A stretch of DNA of 64,000 bases, taken from positions 1,364,001 through 1,428,000 of the forward strand of contig NZ_AP022826.1 in assembly GCF_014466985.1 (NCBI RefSeq), given 5' to 3'. How positions within the stretch are numbered: position 1 is the first letter of the stretch; every line of letters starts with the position of its first letter. A model generated the notes under the pieces. That model did no database searches, had not been told where the DNA came from, and saw only the letters and a list, made by a program, of their open reading frames with translations. Source of the DNA: Nitrosophilus labii. GTDB lineage: Bacteria > Campylobacterota > Campylobacteria > Campylobacterales > Nitratiruptoraceae. This document shows, piece by piece, positions 47,387 to 54,951 of the stretch. The position numbers and the translations under genes were made by a program.

Positions 47387-47569
47387 TTACTTATTAGACT
47401 TGATATAAGCACCTAGTGCCATTATCAAAAAACCGGCACCAAAAAGCATATATGAAGAGCTTTCTTCCACTTCAACACAACCTATAGAGAGTTGATTAAA
47501 AGCTATAACCATCATTGCAAAACCAAGAAGATAGAGAAGTTCACCCTTACTACATTTCTTACATCCCAT
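47387..47569 (-). CDS. Small two-helix membrane protein
   Basis: 60 residues. An N-terminal CXXC (MGCKKCSKGE) then two hydrophobic segments (LLYLLGFAMMVIAFNQ and YMLFGAGFLIMALGAYI). A possible metal site or disulfide. No family recognised; RBS GGTAGAAATG is moderate. Confidence 0.6.
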   Translation of the reverse strand: MGCKKCSKGELLYLLGFAMMVIAFNQLSIGCVEVEESSSYMLFGAGFLIMALGAYIKSNK

Positions 47570-47636
47570 TTCTACCCTCTACTTTTTTTGATATTATATC
47601 TATTGGTATTTACTTAATACTTAAAAGAGGATTATA

Positions 47637-48302
47637 ATGCAAAAAGCGAAAATATTGCTTTTAGAAGATGATTTGAACTTAAGCGAAACTATAAAAGAGT
47701 ATCTAGAAGATGAGGGATTTGAGGTGGATACAGCATATAACTCGGATGAAGCTTATGAAAAGATATATGAAAACAGTTATGATATTTTACTTTTAGATGT
47801 TATGGTACCGGGGATAAACGGTTTTGAGATTTTAAAAAAAGTTAGAAAAGAAAACAATATCCCAGCTATTTTTATAACTTCTCTAAATTCTGTTGATGAT
47901 CTGGAAAAAGGGTATAAAAGTGGATGTGACGACTATATAAGAAAACCTTTTGCTTTAAAAGAACTCAAACTAAGAATAGAAACGCTCTTAAAAAGAGAGT
48001 TTGACACAAAAGAAAATCTTGTAAAAATCGATGATAATTTTATTTTCGATCTAAACAGTTCGGAACTATTTAAAGATAACAAAACAGTTCCTCTAAACCA
48101 AAAAGAGAAAAGACTATTAAAACTCTTTCTAAAAAATAAAAATCGCGTTATTTCTCATGAGGAGATATACAATAATCTTTGGGATTATGAAGAAACTGCA
48201 AGCGATAGTTCTCTAAGAACTTATATAAAAAATCTCAGAAAAATTTTGGGAAAAGATAAAATATTAAGTATAAAAAAGCATGGATACAAATTTATTGCCT
48301 AG
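47637..48302 (+). CDS. OmpR-family response regulator
   Basis: 221 residues. Receiver domain with EDD at 10-12, phospho-acceptor Asp54 in LLLDVMVPG, Thr in ITS and Lys in IRKPFA; then an OmpR-type winged helix ending KKHGYKFIA. Paired with the histidine kinase, overlapping it by 23 bp. The downstream genes encode small periplasmic cytochromes, so redox or stress control is possible. Confidence 0.95.
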   Translation: MQKAKILLLEDDLNLSETIKEYLEDEGFEVDTAYNSDEAYEKIYENSYDILLLDVMVPGINGFEILKKVRKENNIPAIFITSLNSVDDLEKGYKSGCDDYIRKPFALKELKLRIETLLKREFDTKENLVKIDDNFIFDLNSSELFKDNKTVPLNQKEKRLLKLFLKNKNRVISHEEIYNNLWDYEETASDSSLRTYIKNLRKILGKDKILSIKKHGYKFIA

Positions 48303-49449
48303 CGAAAAGAAATCTTTAATATATTTTTTATCATTATATATCTTTTTAGCTATTATTATCCTATCACTAGTATCTACTCTGTATTACAATTTTCAAAAAA
48401 ATCTGATGTTTTCCCAGATAAGGCCCAAACTAACAGAATATGCAAAAGATGTGATATACAGATTAAAAGAGATGCACCAAAGTTTGGGAGAAGATCTTCA
48501 CTATCCCAGATATAGCGGATTTAAATCGGCTATATATGATGCAGATCATGTAAAAATATTCTCTTTGCTAGAAAACAATAGTGTAAAGCTTGACAAAGTT
48601 ATCTATAAAACCGGTAAAAAGATACACTTCATAAAAGAGCCAGATGCCTACTATCTAGGAACTAAATATGTTGTTATAGAGGTTGAAGACAACGAAGAGT
48701 GGCTAAAAAACACTATAAAAAACATCTTTATTTTCGGTTTTCTGTTTTTGATATTTATGGGATTTATAGGATATTTTTTGACAAAACTCTTTTTAAAACC
48801 GATGAAAGAGAGTTTTATGCTGCTAGATAACTTCATAAAAGATACTACCCACGAGCTAAATACTCCTATTAGTGCAATTTTGGCCAATATAGAAACGATA
48901 GATAAACACAAAATAGACGAAAAACTACAAAAAAAGATAAACCGTATCGATATAGCGGCTAGAACTATCTCAAATATTTATCAAGATTTAACATATCTTA
49001 TACTTCATAAAAAAATAAGTTCAATCATAGAAAATGTAAATCTAAAAGAACTTTTACTGCAGCGTGTATCTTACTTTAAAATTTTGGCACAATCTAAAAA
49101 AATTGATTTTGTACTAAATATAAACGAAGATATATTTATTGAGGCGGATAAAAAGAAGATGGCAAAACTGATAGACAACATTCTTTCAAACGCTATCAAA
49201 TACAACAGAGTTGGCGGTAAAATATATATAACATTAAAAGATAGATATCTAAGTATCAAAGATACCGGTATAGGAATACCTAAAGAGAAAATAAAAGATA
49301 TGTTTAAAAGATATAAAAGATTCAATCAAAGCGAAGGAGGTTTCGGGATAGGCTTAAATATAGTATATATGATTGCAAAAGAATTCAGTATCGATATTGA
49401 GATAAAATCAAAAGAGAAAGAGGGTACGGAGGTAATTTTGAGATGGTAA
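48280..49449 (+). CDS. Sensor histidine kinase
   Basis: 389 residues. Two transmembrane segments (LIYFLSLYIFLAIIILSLVS, about residues 13-32, and IFGFLFLIFMGFIGYFLTKL, about 152-171) flank a short periplasmic sensor. H-box DTTHELNTPISAI, N-box LIDNILSNAIKYN, G1 KDTGIGIP and G2 GGFGIGLNIV are intact. No HAMP-like linker is obvious beyond the second helix. Cognate of the upstream regulator. Confidence 0.95.
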   Translation: MDTNLLPSEKKSLIYFLSLYIFLAIIILSLVSTLYYNFQKNLMFSQIRPKLTEYAKDVIYRLKEMHQSLGEDLHYPRYSGFKSAIYDADHVKIFSLLENNSVKLDKVIYKTGKKIHFIKEPDAYYLGTKYVVIEVEDNEEWLKNTIKNIFIFGFLFLIFMGFIGYFLTKLFLKPMKESFMLLDNFIKDTTHELNTPISAILANIETIDKHKIDEKLQKKINRIDIAARTISNIYQDLTYLILHKKISSIIENVNLKELLLQRVSYFKILAQSKKIDFVLNINEDIFIEADKKKMAKLIDNILSNAIKYNRVGGKIYITLKDRYLSIKDTGIGIPKEKIKDMFKRYKRFNQSEGGFGIGLNIVYMIAKEFSIDIEIKSKEKEGTEVILRW

Positions 49450-49772
49450 AAATTGTTGGTATTTTACTTTTACTTGTAAGTTTAGGTTTTGGAAATATTT
49501 ACGAAAAAAACTGCGTAAATTGCCACAAAATCTTCGGCCCAGACCTGAAAAAACTCTTTTTTGCGTATCTTCTTAAATACAGTAGCGAAAAAAGAGTCAA
49601 AAAAGCCCTTTATGAGTATCTAAAAAATCCCAATCCCAAAAAATCTATAATGCCAAAAGAGTATCTAAAACTAAAAGGGGTAAAAAAGAGAAGTAAACTC
49701 TCTGATAAAGAGCTTAAAAAAGCTATAAATATCTACTGGGAAAAATATAGAGTAATAGGAAGAATAAAATAG
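49443..49772 (+). CDS. Small monoheme cytochrome c-like protein
   Basis: 109 residues. Signal peptide MVKIVGILLLLVSLGFGN, single CVNCH at residues 24-28, a Met in KSIMPKEY as possible axial ligand, and a lysine-rich C-terminus. Start overlaps the kinase end by 7 bp, so the two are coupled. Probably a soluble electron carrier. Confidence 0.82.
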   Translation: MVKIVGILLLLVSLGFGNIYEKNCVNCHKIFGPDLKKLFFAYLLKYSSEKRVKKALYEYLKNPNPKKSIMPKEYLKLKGVKKRSKLSDKELKKAINIYWEKYRVIGRIK

Positions 49773-49838
49773 TACTCTCCACAATTATTTCACAATTATC
49801 CTCTATACTACTCGTAATAAATCAAAAAGGAGGTTGAG

Positions 49839-50162
49839 ATGAAAAAGTTCATAGCACTGTTTCTAACAGCAATGCTTGGTATAAGTTTCATAAGTAGCGC
49901 AGCTTTTGCAGACGTAGCGAAAGGACAGAAGCTTTATCAAAAGAAGCTTAAAAAGCCATGTAAAATGACAGGTGCAAAGTTTGCTGCAAAGCATACTCAA
50001 GATGAGTGGGAAGAGATATATGAATCCGGCAAATTTAAAGAGGAGATTCATAAAATATGTCCGAAAGTAAAGCCTGAATCTATAAAAGATAGCTGGGTTA
50101 AACACCTTTTCGATTTTGTTTACGAGTATGCAAGCGACAGCGGAAACGTTCCAAGCTGTTAA
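49839..50162 (+). CDS. Cytochrome c-like periplasmic protein without CXXCH
   Basis: 107 residues. Signal peptide MKKFIALFLTAMLGISFISS, then DVAKGQKLYQKKLKKPCKMTGAKF, which has the first-helix spacing of a class I cytochrome c but with CKMTG where CXXCH is normal, so covalent heme is unlikely. Three remaining cysteines lie at PCK, KICP and VPSC. The ending SDSGNVPSC recalls conserved Campylobacterota proteins. RBS AAAGGAGGTTGAG. Confidence 0.75.
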   Translation: MKKFIALFLTAMLGISFISSAAFADVAKGQKLYQKKLKKPCKMTGAKFAAKHTQDEWEEIYESGKFKEEIHKICPKVKPESIKDSWVKHLFDFVYEYASDSGNVPSC

Positions 50163-50169
50163 TTAAAAA

Positions 50170-50204
50170 GGGAGAAGGAAGAAGGTAGAAGGTGGTAAAT
50201 GAGC
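50170..50204. repeat. 7-bp periodic array G, left arm
   Basis: Five units in register directly after the previous gene's stop: GGGAGAA, GGAAGAA, GGTAGAA, GGTGGTA, AATGAGC. A partly complementary arm lies at 50323-50371. Confidence 0.7.
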
Positions 50205-50322
50205 GAGGGTAAGCCGAAGGCTTAAAACGATAACTGCTTATCGTTCGTGCCCGAGCGAAAACAGCGACTATATGCGAATCCGAAAAGCAAGGTCTTTTCA
50301 TAATGAGCATAGGAGCTGTTGG
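50201..50322. other. GC-richer hairpin block inside array G
   Basis: AAGCC-GAA-GGCTT (50211-50223), AACGATAA-CTGC-TTATCGTT (50226-50245), then CCCGAGCGAAAACAGCGAC. Base composition differs from the surrounding AT-rich arms, and the block looks inserted between the two arms. Shares the CCGAGCGAA and GAA-triloop features with the insertion at 55396-55437. Confidence 0.6.
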
Positions 50323-50371
50323 TTTACCTTTTACTAACACTAAACACTTACTAACACTAAACACTATAAAA
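50323..50371. repeat. 7-bp periodic array G, right arm
   Basis: TTACCTTTTACTAACACTAA-type units, including the 17-bp direct repeat TTACTAACACTAAACAC type at about 50330-50364. Partly complementary to the left arm (AGAAGGTGGTAAA with TTTACCTTTTACT). Confidence 0.65.
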
Positions 50372-50417
50372 GGAGTCAACTATAAACAAACCCTTTCAAA
50401 AATAGATAAGAGAGGTG

Positions 50418-51614
50418 TTACGCAGTTACACCTTTCATAGCCAATTCCTCGTGAAATGGCATTTTGTTCTTTAACAGCGTAAATAGCAGACGAAGCAATT
50501 TGTTGCCCACAGCGACAACAGCTTGTTTGAAGGTTTTGCCTTCTTGACGTTTCTTTTCATAATAGGCTTTGTATTTGGGAAGGCATCGAATCACTCCTAT
50601 CGCCATCTGCCAAAGGGTTCTTCGAAGCGAGGCGTGTCCCCTTTTGGAGATATGTCCTTTGCTATCAATGGAGCTACCACTTTGACGGATGGCTGGGTCA
50701 AACCCAATAAAGGCACAAAGCTGTTTGACTGAAGCGAAACGCTTGATAGAGCCAATTTCAGCAACAAAGTTTGTAGCCGTAGTAGTCCCAATACCAGGGA
50801 TGGAAGTGAGGGTGTGGATATCATCATCGAGCCTTTCTTCCTTCACGGCTTCTTCGATGGCTTTTTCGAGAGTTTCAATCTCAGATTGGACATGCTCCAA
50901 TCTTCTGATTTTTGATTGGAGTACTGTTTCTAGATGGGGATTGTTGATGCCTATAGAGTTTTTAGCCAAAGCAAGAATCTCTTTGGCTGAGAGTCTAACT
51001 TTGTTGCCACTGGCTTTGTCTAAAATACGCTGAATCTTCTTCTCCTTCAAGTTCCTAACGCGTTTGCGTGAAGGAGCTTGCAGGAGCAGATGCAAGATGC
51101 TCCGGGTAAAGATATTGGTGTTCTTTGAAAGTTCTGGAAAGAGCTGATCGACCAAGGCTTTGATGTCTGTTTTGAGTTTGGCTACCTCTTTACTGAGAGC
51201 TTCACGCTCTCTTAGAAGAGGTCGGATACTTCTTAAAGCGTCCAGATTTGCAGGCTTCAACGAAGCATGGTGCATCGAGGCAAACCGGGCGATGGCCAAA
51301 GCGTCCTTGCGGTCGGTCTTGCTCTTTCTCAGTGTAGAGGATTGGATGTGGTGTTTGAGCAGTGTGGGATTGATCACACTGCATGTAAACCCTTGTTCTA
51401 GCAAAAAAGCGAGCAAGGGAAGATGGTAGATGCCGGTTGATTCCATCACGATAAACAGAGAGTCTTTGGGCAAAGGAGTAAGATGCTTCATAAGTGCATC
51501 GAGCCCCTCTTTGTCCATTGTGAATCTATCGTGATGGAGTTTGCCACTTTTTCCATCTAACAGTGTGGTATCGAAACTGCTTTTGGAGATATCGATTCCA
51601 AGAAACCAACGCAT
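50418..51614 (-). CDS. IS110-family DEDD transposase
   Basis: 398 residues from ATG at 51614 (MRWFLGIDISKSSFDTTLL), supported by RBS AAAGGAGGATTGGA; a longer reading frame to 51677 lies in the leader and lacks support. DEDD RuvC-like domain: Asp in GIDISK, Glu in VMESTGIYHL, KTDRKDALAIARF. C-terminal Transposase_20 domain LTSIPGIGTTTATNFVAEIG with GSSIDSKGHISKRGHASLR (serine nucleophile). Intact, so the element may be active. Confidence 0.95.
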   Translation of the reverse strand: MRWFLGIDISKSSFDTTLLDGKSGKLHHDRFTMDKEGLDALMKHLTPLPKDSLFIVMESTGIYHLPLLAFLLEQGFTCSVINPTLLKHHIQSSTLRKSKTDRKDALAIARFASMHHASLKPANLDALRSIRPLLREREALSKEVAKLKTDIKALVDQLFPELSKNTNIFTRSILHLLLQAPSRKRVRNLKEKKIQRILDKASGNKVRLSAKEILALAKNSIGINNPHLETVLQSKIRRLEHVQSEIETLEKAIEEAVKEERLDDDIHTLTSIPGIGTTTATNFVAEIGSIKRFASVKQLCAFIGFDPAIRQSGSSIDSKGHISKRGHASLRRTLWQMAIGVIRCLPKYKAYYEKKRQEGKTFKQAVVAVGNKLLRLLFTLLKNKMPFHEELAMKGVTA

Positions 51615-51634
51615 TCCAATCCTCCTTTCAAATG

Positions 51635-51820
51635 AAAAAAATATAAGCTCAACAGATAAGCAGGCGCCTGCTTTCATCCTGTCTCCATCGTGACAGGGGC
51701 TTAGCGCCCAATCAACCTATTGGGATTGTAAGCAGGTGACAAACTCCTTTGAGATTTGCCCTCCTTCCATGGGCAGTGATCTATATAAAATGGGGTCTTA
51801 CCTGCTTATCTCTTGAGCTA
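51635..51820 (-). ncRNA. Candidate IS110 bridge RNA in the transposase 5' leader
   Basis: Closing stem: the 20 bp at 51645-51664 and 51801-51820 are complementary with one mismatch (AGCTCAA-AGATAAGCAGG type). Inside are hairpins CCTGTC/GACAGG (51678-51697), CCCAAT/ATTGGG (51708-51725) and TGCCC/GGGCA (around 51757-51776). On the minus strand the structure is followed by seven T (51635-51641). Bridge RNAs of the IS110 group are encoded at this place, which is the basis for the call. Experimental expression is unknown. Confidence 0.6.
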
Positions 51821-51850
51821 TTTTAGCAATTTTATTAGTAGGAGGATAAG

Positions 51851-52153
51851 ATGAAAAAGTTGGCAATTTTAGGATTGATAGCTGCAGGTGCTATTAGCTT
51901 AATGGCTGCGGACGGTGCCGCGTTATATAAAAAATGTGCCGGATGTCACGGAGTAAAGGGTGAAAAAAAAGCTTTAGGAAAATCTGCGCCTATTGGCGGA
52001 TGGGAAAAGGATAAACTTGTTGAGGCTTTAAAAGGGTATAAAGCAGGAACAAGAAATGTTTACGGAATGGGCTCTCTTATGAAAGGCCAAGTGGCATCTT
52101 ACAGCGATAGTGACATTGAAGCTGTTTCAGAATATATTTCAAAATTTAAATAA
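51851..52153 (+). CDS. Monoheme class I cytochrome c
   Basis: 100 residues. Signal peptide MKKLAILGLIAAGAISLMAA, CAGCH at about residues 33-37, and axial Met candidates in VYGMGSLMKGQ. Strong RBS TAGGAGGATAAG. Typical soluble periplasmic electron carrier. Its normal upstream region is interrupted by the IS110 element, so expression may depend on a promoter at the element end. Confidence 0.93.
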   Translation: MKKLAILGLIAAGAISLMAADGAALYKKCAGCHGVKGEKKALGKSAPIGGWEKDKLVEALKGYKAGTRNVYGMGSLMKGQVASYSDSDIEAVSEYISKFK

Positions 52154-52158
52154 TCAAA

Positions 52159-52181
52159 GGTTCGAAGTCCAACTTCGAACC
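52159..52181. terminator. Bidirectional terminator between cytochrome c and thioredoxin genes
   Basis: GGTTCGAAGT (52159-52168), CCA loop, ACTTCGAACC (52172-52181): perfect 10-bp stem between convergent stop codons. Confidence 0.8.
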
Positions 52182-52183
52182 CT

Positions 52184-52618
52184 CTATACAAATCTACTAA
52201 CCCACTGTATAATCTGCTGGGTTTGCATAGCTCCTGAAATCCTATCAAGTTCTTGACCGTTTTTGAAAGCAATCATAGTTGGAATACCTCTAATGCCAAA
52301 TTGTGCACTTAACTGAGGATAATCTTGGGTATTTACTTTAACAAATCTAGCCTTTAAAGGAAAAGTCCTTGCAGCCTCCTCAAAAGCGGGAGCCATCATT
52401 TGACATGGTCCACACCAAGGCGCCCAAAAATCAACAATTACGAGAATGTCATTTTTTGATATATGAGTCATAAAAGAGTTTGGTTCAAGATTTACGGGGT
52501 GTGTATCTAAAAGATTAGCTCCACATTTTCCACAAACAGCTTTATTATAATGCTCTTTTTTAGGAAGTCTGTTTACACTTAAACAGTTTGGACATACTAT
52601 ATGGATAGTCTCACTCAT
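52184..52618 (-). CDS. Thioredoxin 2 (zinc-finger type)
   Basis: 144 residues. N-terminal zinc-finger-like CPNC...CGKC (residues 9-34), then thioredoxin fold with FWAPWCGPCQMMAPAFEEA and cis-Pro GIPTMIAFKNGQELDR. This architecture is TrxC. It serves as a cytoplasmic disulfide reductase, often oxidative-stress linked. Divergent from the cytochrome gene at 52755. Confidence 0.93.
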   Translation of the reverse strand: MSETIHIVCPNCLSVNRLPKKEHYNKAVCGKCGANLLDTHPVNLEPNSFMTHISKNDILVIVDFWAPWCGPCQMMAPAFEEAARTFPLKARFVKVNTQDYPQLSAQFGIRGIPTMIAFKNGQELDRISGAMQTQQIIQWVSRFV

Positions 52619-52754
52619 TTTGATTCCTTCAAATATTTTTCTCTATTGTAGCAAAGTTTACAAATTTTAAATATAACTTTAGTTGCAAAACACAAAAATT
52701 ATCTAAATGAATTTATCTTATAATTATTATAAAAATATTTTATAGGAGTACTTT

Positions 52755-53240
52755 TTGAGATATCTACTTCTCATTCTACCTTTTTTACTATTTCTGATTT
52801 ATACTGTTACTAAAGGGGAAAAAAGTGTATTCAAAGAAAATATTATAAAAAACGAACGCAGTATTACAAAAAGTGAAAAAGAGTATTTAGAAGAGCTTAA
52901 AATCATAGATACTCCACAATATTTTGAACAATATACAATAGACGTTATAAACAACGGTTCAAATATTCTAAACTATCCATCAGGTGCAATGGACGGCGGT
53001 TATGTTTCAAAAGAGGATGCAAAAAAGATAGCTGCATATATGGCAACTTTGCAAGGTTTTAAGCCATCTCACCCTGAATGGGTAAAAGAGGGGGCAATGC
53101 TCTTTTATGGAAACTGTGTTGGCTGTCATGGAGTTGAAGGCAAAGGGCAAAAAGGAGCTTTTCCTGACCTTACTAGAAGACCTCTTTTGGGTATCGAACT
53201 AAGAAAGAAAAAGATTTATGAAAAACTAAAAAAAGAGTAA
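52755..53240 (+). CDS. Membrane-anchored monoheme cytochrome c
   Basis: 161 residues from TTG at 52755 (RBS TAGGAG). A single N-terminal hydrophobic segment (YLLLILPFLLFLIYTVT) anchors it; CVGCH lies at about residues 121-125. The region PSGAMDGGYVSKEDAKKIAAYMATLQG is similar to CcoP-type cytochrome domains but without the first heme Cys motif. Probably a periplasm-facing electron carrier. Function in a specific chain is not shown. Confidence 0.8.
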   Translation: MRYLLLILPFLLFLIYTVTKGEKSVFKENIIKNERSITKSEKEYLEELKIIDTPQYFEQYTIDVINNGSNILNYPSGAMDGGYVSKEDAKKIAAYMATLQGFKPSHPEWVKEGAMLFYGNCVGCHGVEGKGQKGAFPDLTRRPLLGIELRKKKIYEKLKKE

Positions 53241-53323
53241 CAAAACTCACTCTTCTTGACACACAATAATACTTTTTTAAATCCCATTTTTGGTACAATA
53301 GAAAAAATGCCAAAGGATTTAAA

Positions 53324-53494
53324 ATGGCAAACTTTACTATAGAAGAGGTCTACAGAATTTTTAAGATGAAAGACGAAAAGCTCCCATATAGAACTTGGCT
53401 ACATAAAAAACGTAAAAAACTAAAAGCAAAAAGTGAAGAGAAAAAGAGAGAAAAAAATCCAAAAAACAACGGCCATATCGATATATATGCTTAA
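53324..53494 (+). CDS. 56-residue basic protein (below usual ORF cutoff)
   Basis: ATG at 53324 with RBS AAAGGATTTAAA; encodes MANFTIEEVYRIFKMKDEK, then YRTWLHKKRKKLKAKSEEKK and a C-terminus NNGHIDIYA. Highly basic, possibly nucleic-acid binding. A TACAAT -10 lies at 53294. Function unknown. Confidence 0.65.
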   Translation: MANFTIEEVYRIFKMKDEKLPYRTWLHKKRKKLKAKSEEKKREKNPKNNGHIDIYA

Positions 53495-53556
53495 TATGAG
53501 GATTTTTTTAATCCATTAATTGATATAATCTTAAAAAAATATATAAAAGGACGAAA

Positions 53557-54774
53557 ATGAACAGAGTTCTTATCATAGGTGCCGGAGGCGTAGGTAGAGT
53601 CGTAGCACATAAATGCGCCTTAAATAAAGATGTTTTCAATGAAATTACATTAGCAAGCAGAACTTTGAGCAAATGCGAAGAGATTAAACAAGAGATAAAA
53701 GATAAATGGAATCTAGATATCAATGTTGCCAAAGTAGATGCAGATAATCTAAACGAACTTATAGATCTTATAAATCTTGTTAAACCAAATCTAGTAATAA
53801 ACGTAGCTCTTCCTTATCAGGACCTTACCATAATGGAAGCCTGTATGGAAACAAAAGTCGATTATCTCGATACTGCAAACTACGAACATCCAGATACCGC
53901 AAAATTTGAATACAAAGAACAGTGGGCTCTGCATGAGCCTTACAAACAAAGAGGTATAATGGCTTTGCTTGGAAGCGGATTTGATCCGGGGGTTACCAAC
54001 GTTTTTGTTGCATACGCCCAAAAACACTATTTTGATGAAATTCACTATATTGATATACTCGATTGTAACGCTGGAGATCACGGATACCCTTTTGCAACCA
54101 ACTTCAATCCCGAAATAAACATACGTGAAGTTAACTCAAAAGGAAGATATTGGGAAAACGGCAAATGGATAGAAACAGAACCTATGGAACTTAAAATGGT
54201 TTGGAATTATCCTGAAATTGGACCAAAAGATAGTTATCTTCTGTATCATGAAGAGGAAGAGTCTTTAGTAAAACATATAAAGGGTTTAAAAAGGATAAGA
54301 TTTTGGATGACATTTAGCGAAAGTTATCTAACACATCTAAAAGTTTTAGATAATGTTGGAATGACAAGAATAGATCCTATAGAAGTAGACGGATGCAAAG
54401 TGGTACCTTTGCACGTTTTAAAAGCTCTTTTGCCAGACCCTGCAAGCCTGGGCGCTAGAACAAAAGGAAAAACGAACATAGGAGTAGTCTGCGAAGGTAT
54501 AAAAGATGGAAAAAGAAGAAAAGTTTATATCTACAACATCTGCGACCATCAAGAAGCTTACAAAGAGGTCTATAGCCAGTGTGTTAGCTACACTACAGGG
54601 GTACCTGCAATGATAGGCGCAAAAATGATTTTAACAAAAAAGTGGTATAAACCGGGAGTATGGAATATGGAACAGTTCGATCCAGATCCATTTATGGAAG
54701 AGCTTAACAAGCAGGGACTTCCTTGGACTATCTTAGAAATGGATCCAGATGAAACTAGGGAAATTAAACAGTAA
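53557..54774 (+). CDS. Carboxynorspermidine synthase (saccharopine dehydrogenase-like)
   Basis: 405 residues. NADP-binding LIIGAGGVGRVVAHKCAL, then LVINVALPYQDLTIMEACME, LGSGFDPGVTNVFVAYA and VSYTTGVPAMIGAKMIL, the pattern of CANSDH in Campylobacter. It reductively condenses aspartate semialdehyde with putrescine or diaminopropane in the alternative spermidine route. The decarboxylase partner is not in the window. A 19-20 bp hairpin follows. TATAAT-like box near 53523. Confidence 0.9.
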   Translation: MNRVLIIGAGGVGRVVAHKCALNKDVFNEITLASRTLSKCEEIKQEIKDKWNLDINVAKVDADNLNELIDLINLVKPNLVINVALPYQDLTIMEACMETKVDYLDTANYEHPDTAKFEYKEQWALHEPYKQRGIMALLGSGFDPGVTNVFVAYAQKHYFDEIHYIDILDCNAGDHGYPFATNFNPEINIREVNSKGRYWENGKWIETEPMELKMVWNYPEIGPKDSYLLYHEEEESLVKHIKGLKRIRFWMTFSESYLTHLKVLDNVGMTRIDPIEVDGCKVVPLHVLKALLPDPASLGARTKGKTNIGVVCEGIKDGKRRKVYIYNICDHQEAYKEVYSQCVSYTTGVPAMIGAKMILTKKWYKPGVWNMEQFDPDPFMEELNKQGLPWTILEMDPDETREIKQ

Positions 54775-54780
54775 AACAGT

Positions 54781-54826
54781 TTATAAAACGCCTATAAATC
54801 CACTCTAGATTTTAGGCGTTTTATAA
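54781..54826 (+). terminator. Long terminator hairpin after carboxynorspermidine synthase
   Basis: 54781-54800 is nearly the reverse complement of 54808-54826 (TTATAAAACGCCTATAAATC against TTATAAAACGCCTAAAATC). Strong near-perfect stem with 7-nt loop. Confidence 0.85.
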
Positions 54827-54951
54827 TCCTATAGTAAAATTTTTTTTAGTAAAAAAGATTATTTAAACACTAAAAAATAACAAATACATTATTCATAATT
54901 TTAAAAGAGACCGTTCATAATTTTGTGTCACCGATAGTTCATAGGATTATA

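Larger units (their letters stand above)
50413..51820 (-). mobile_element. IS110-family insertion sequence (ends approximate)
   Basis: One DEDD transposase gene on the minus strand with a structured non-coding leader and a short 3' hairpin AGGTGT/ACACCT (50413-50433). IS110 elements make no target duplications and have no long terminal inverted repeats, so ends cannot be read precisely. It separates the heme-less cytochrome-like gene (49839) from a cytochrome gene (51851). Confidence 0.85.

Noticed and set aside
53256-53299. TTGACA and TACAAT before the 56-residue ORF as a -35/-10 pair
   Set aside because: The spacing is 32 bp, too long. Only the -10 was kept as weak evidence.
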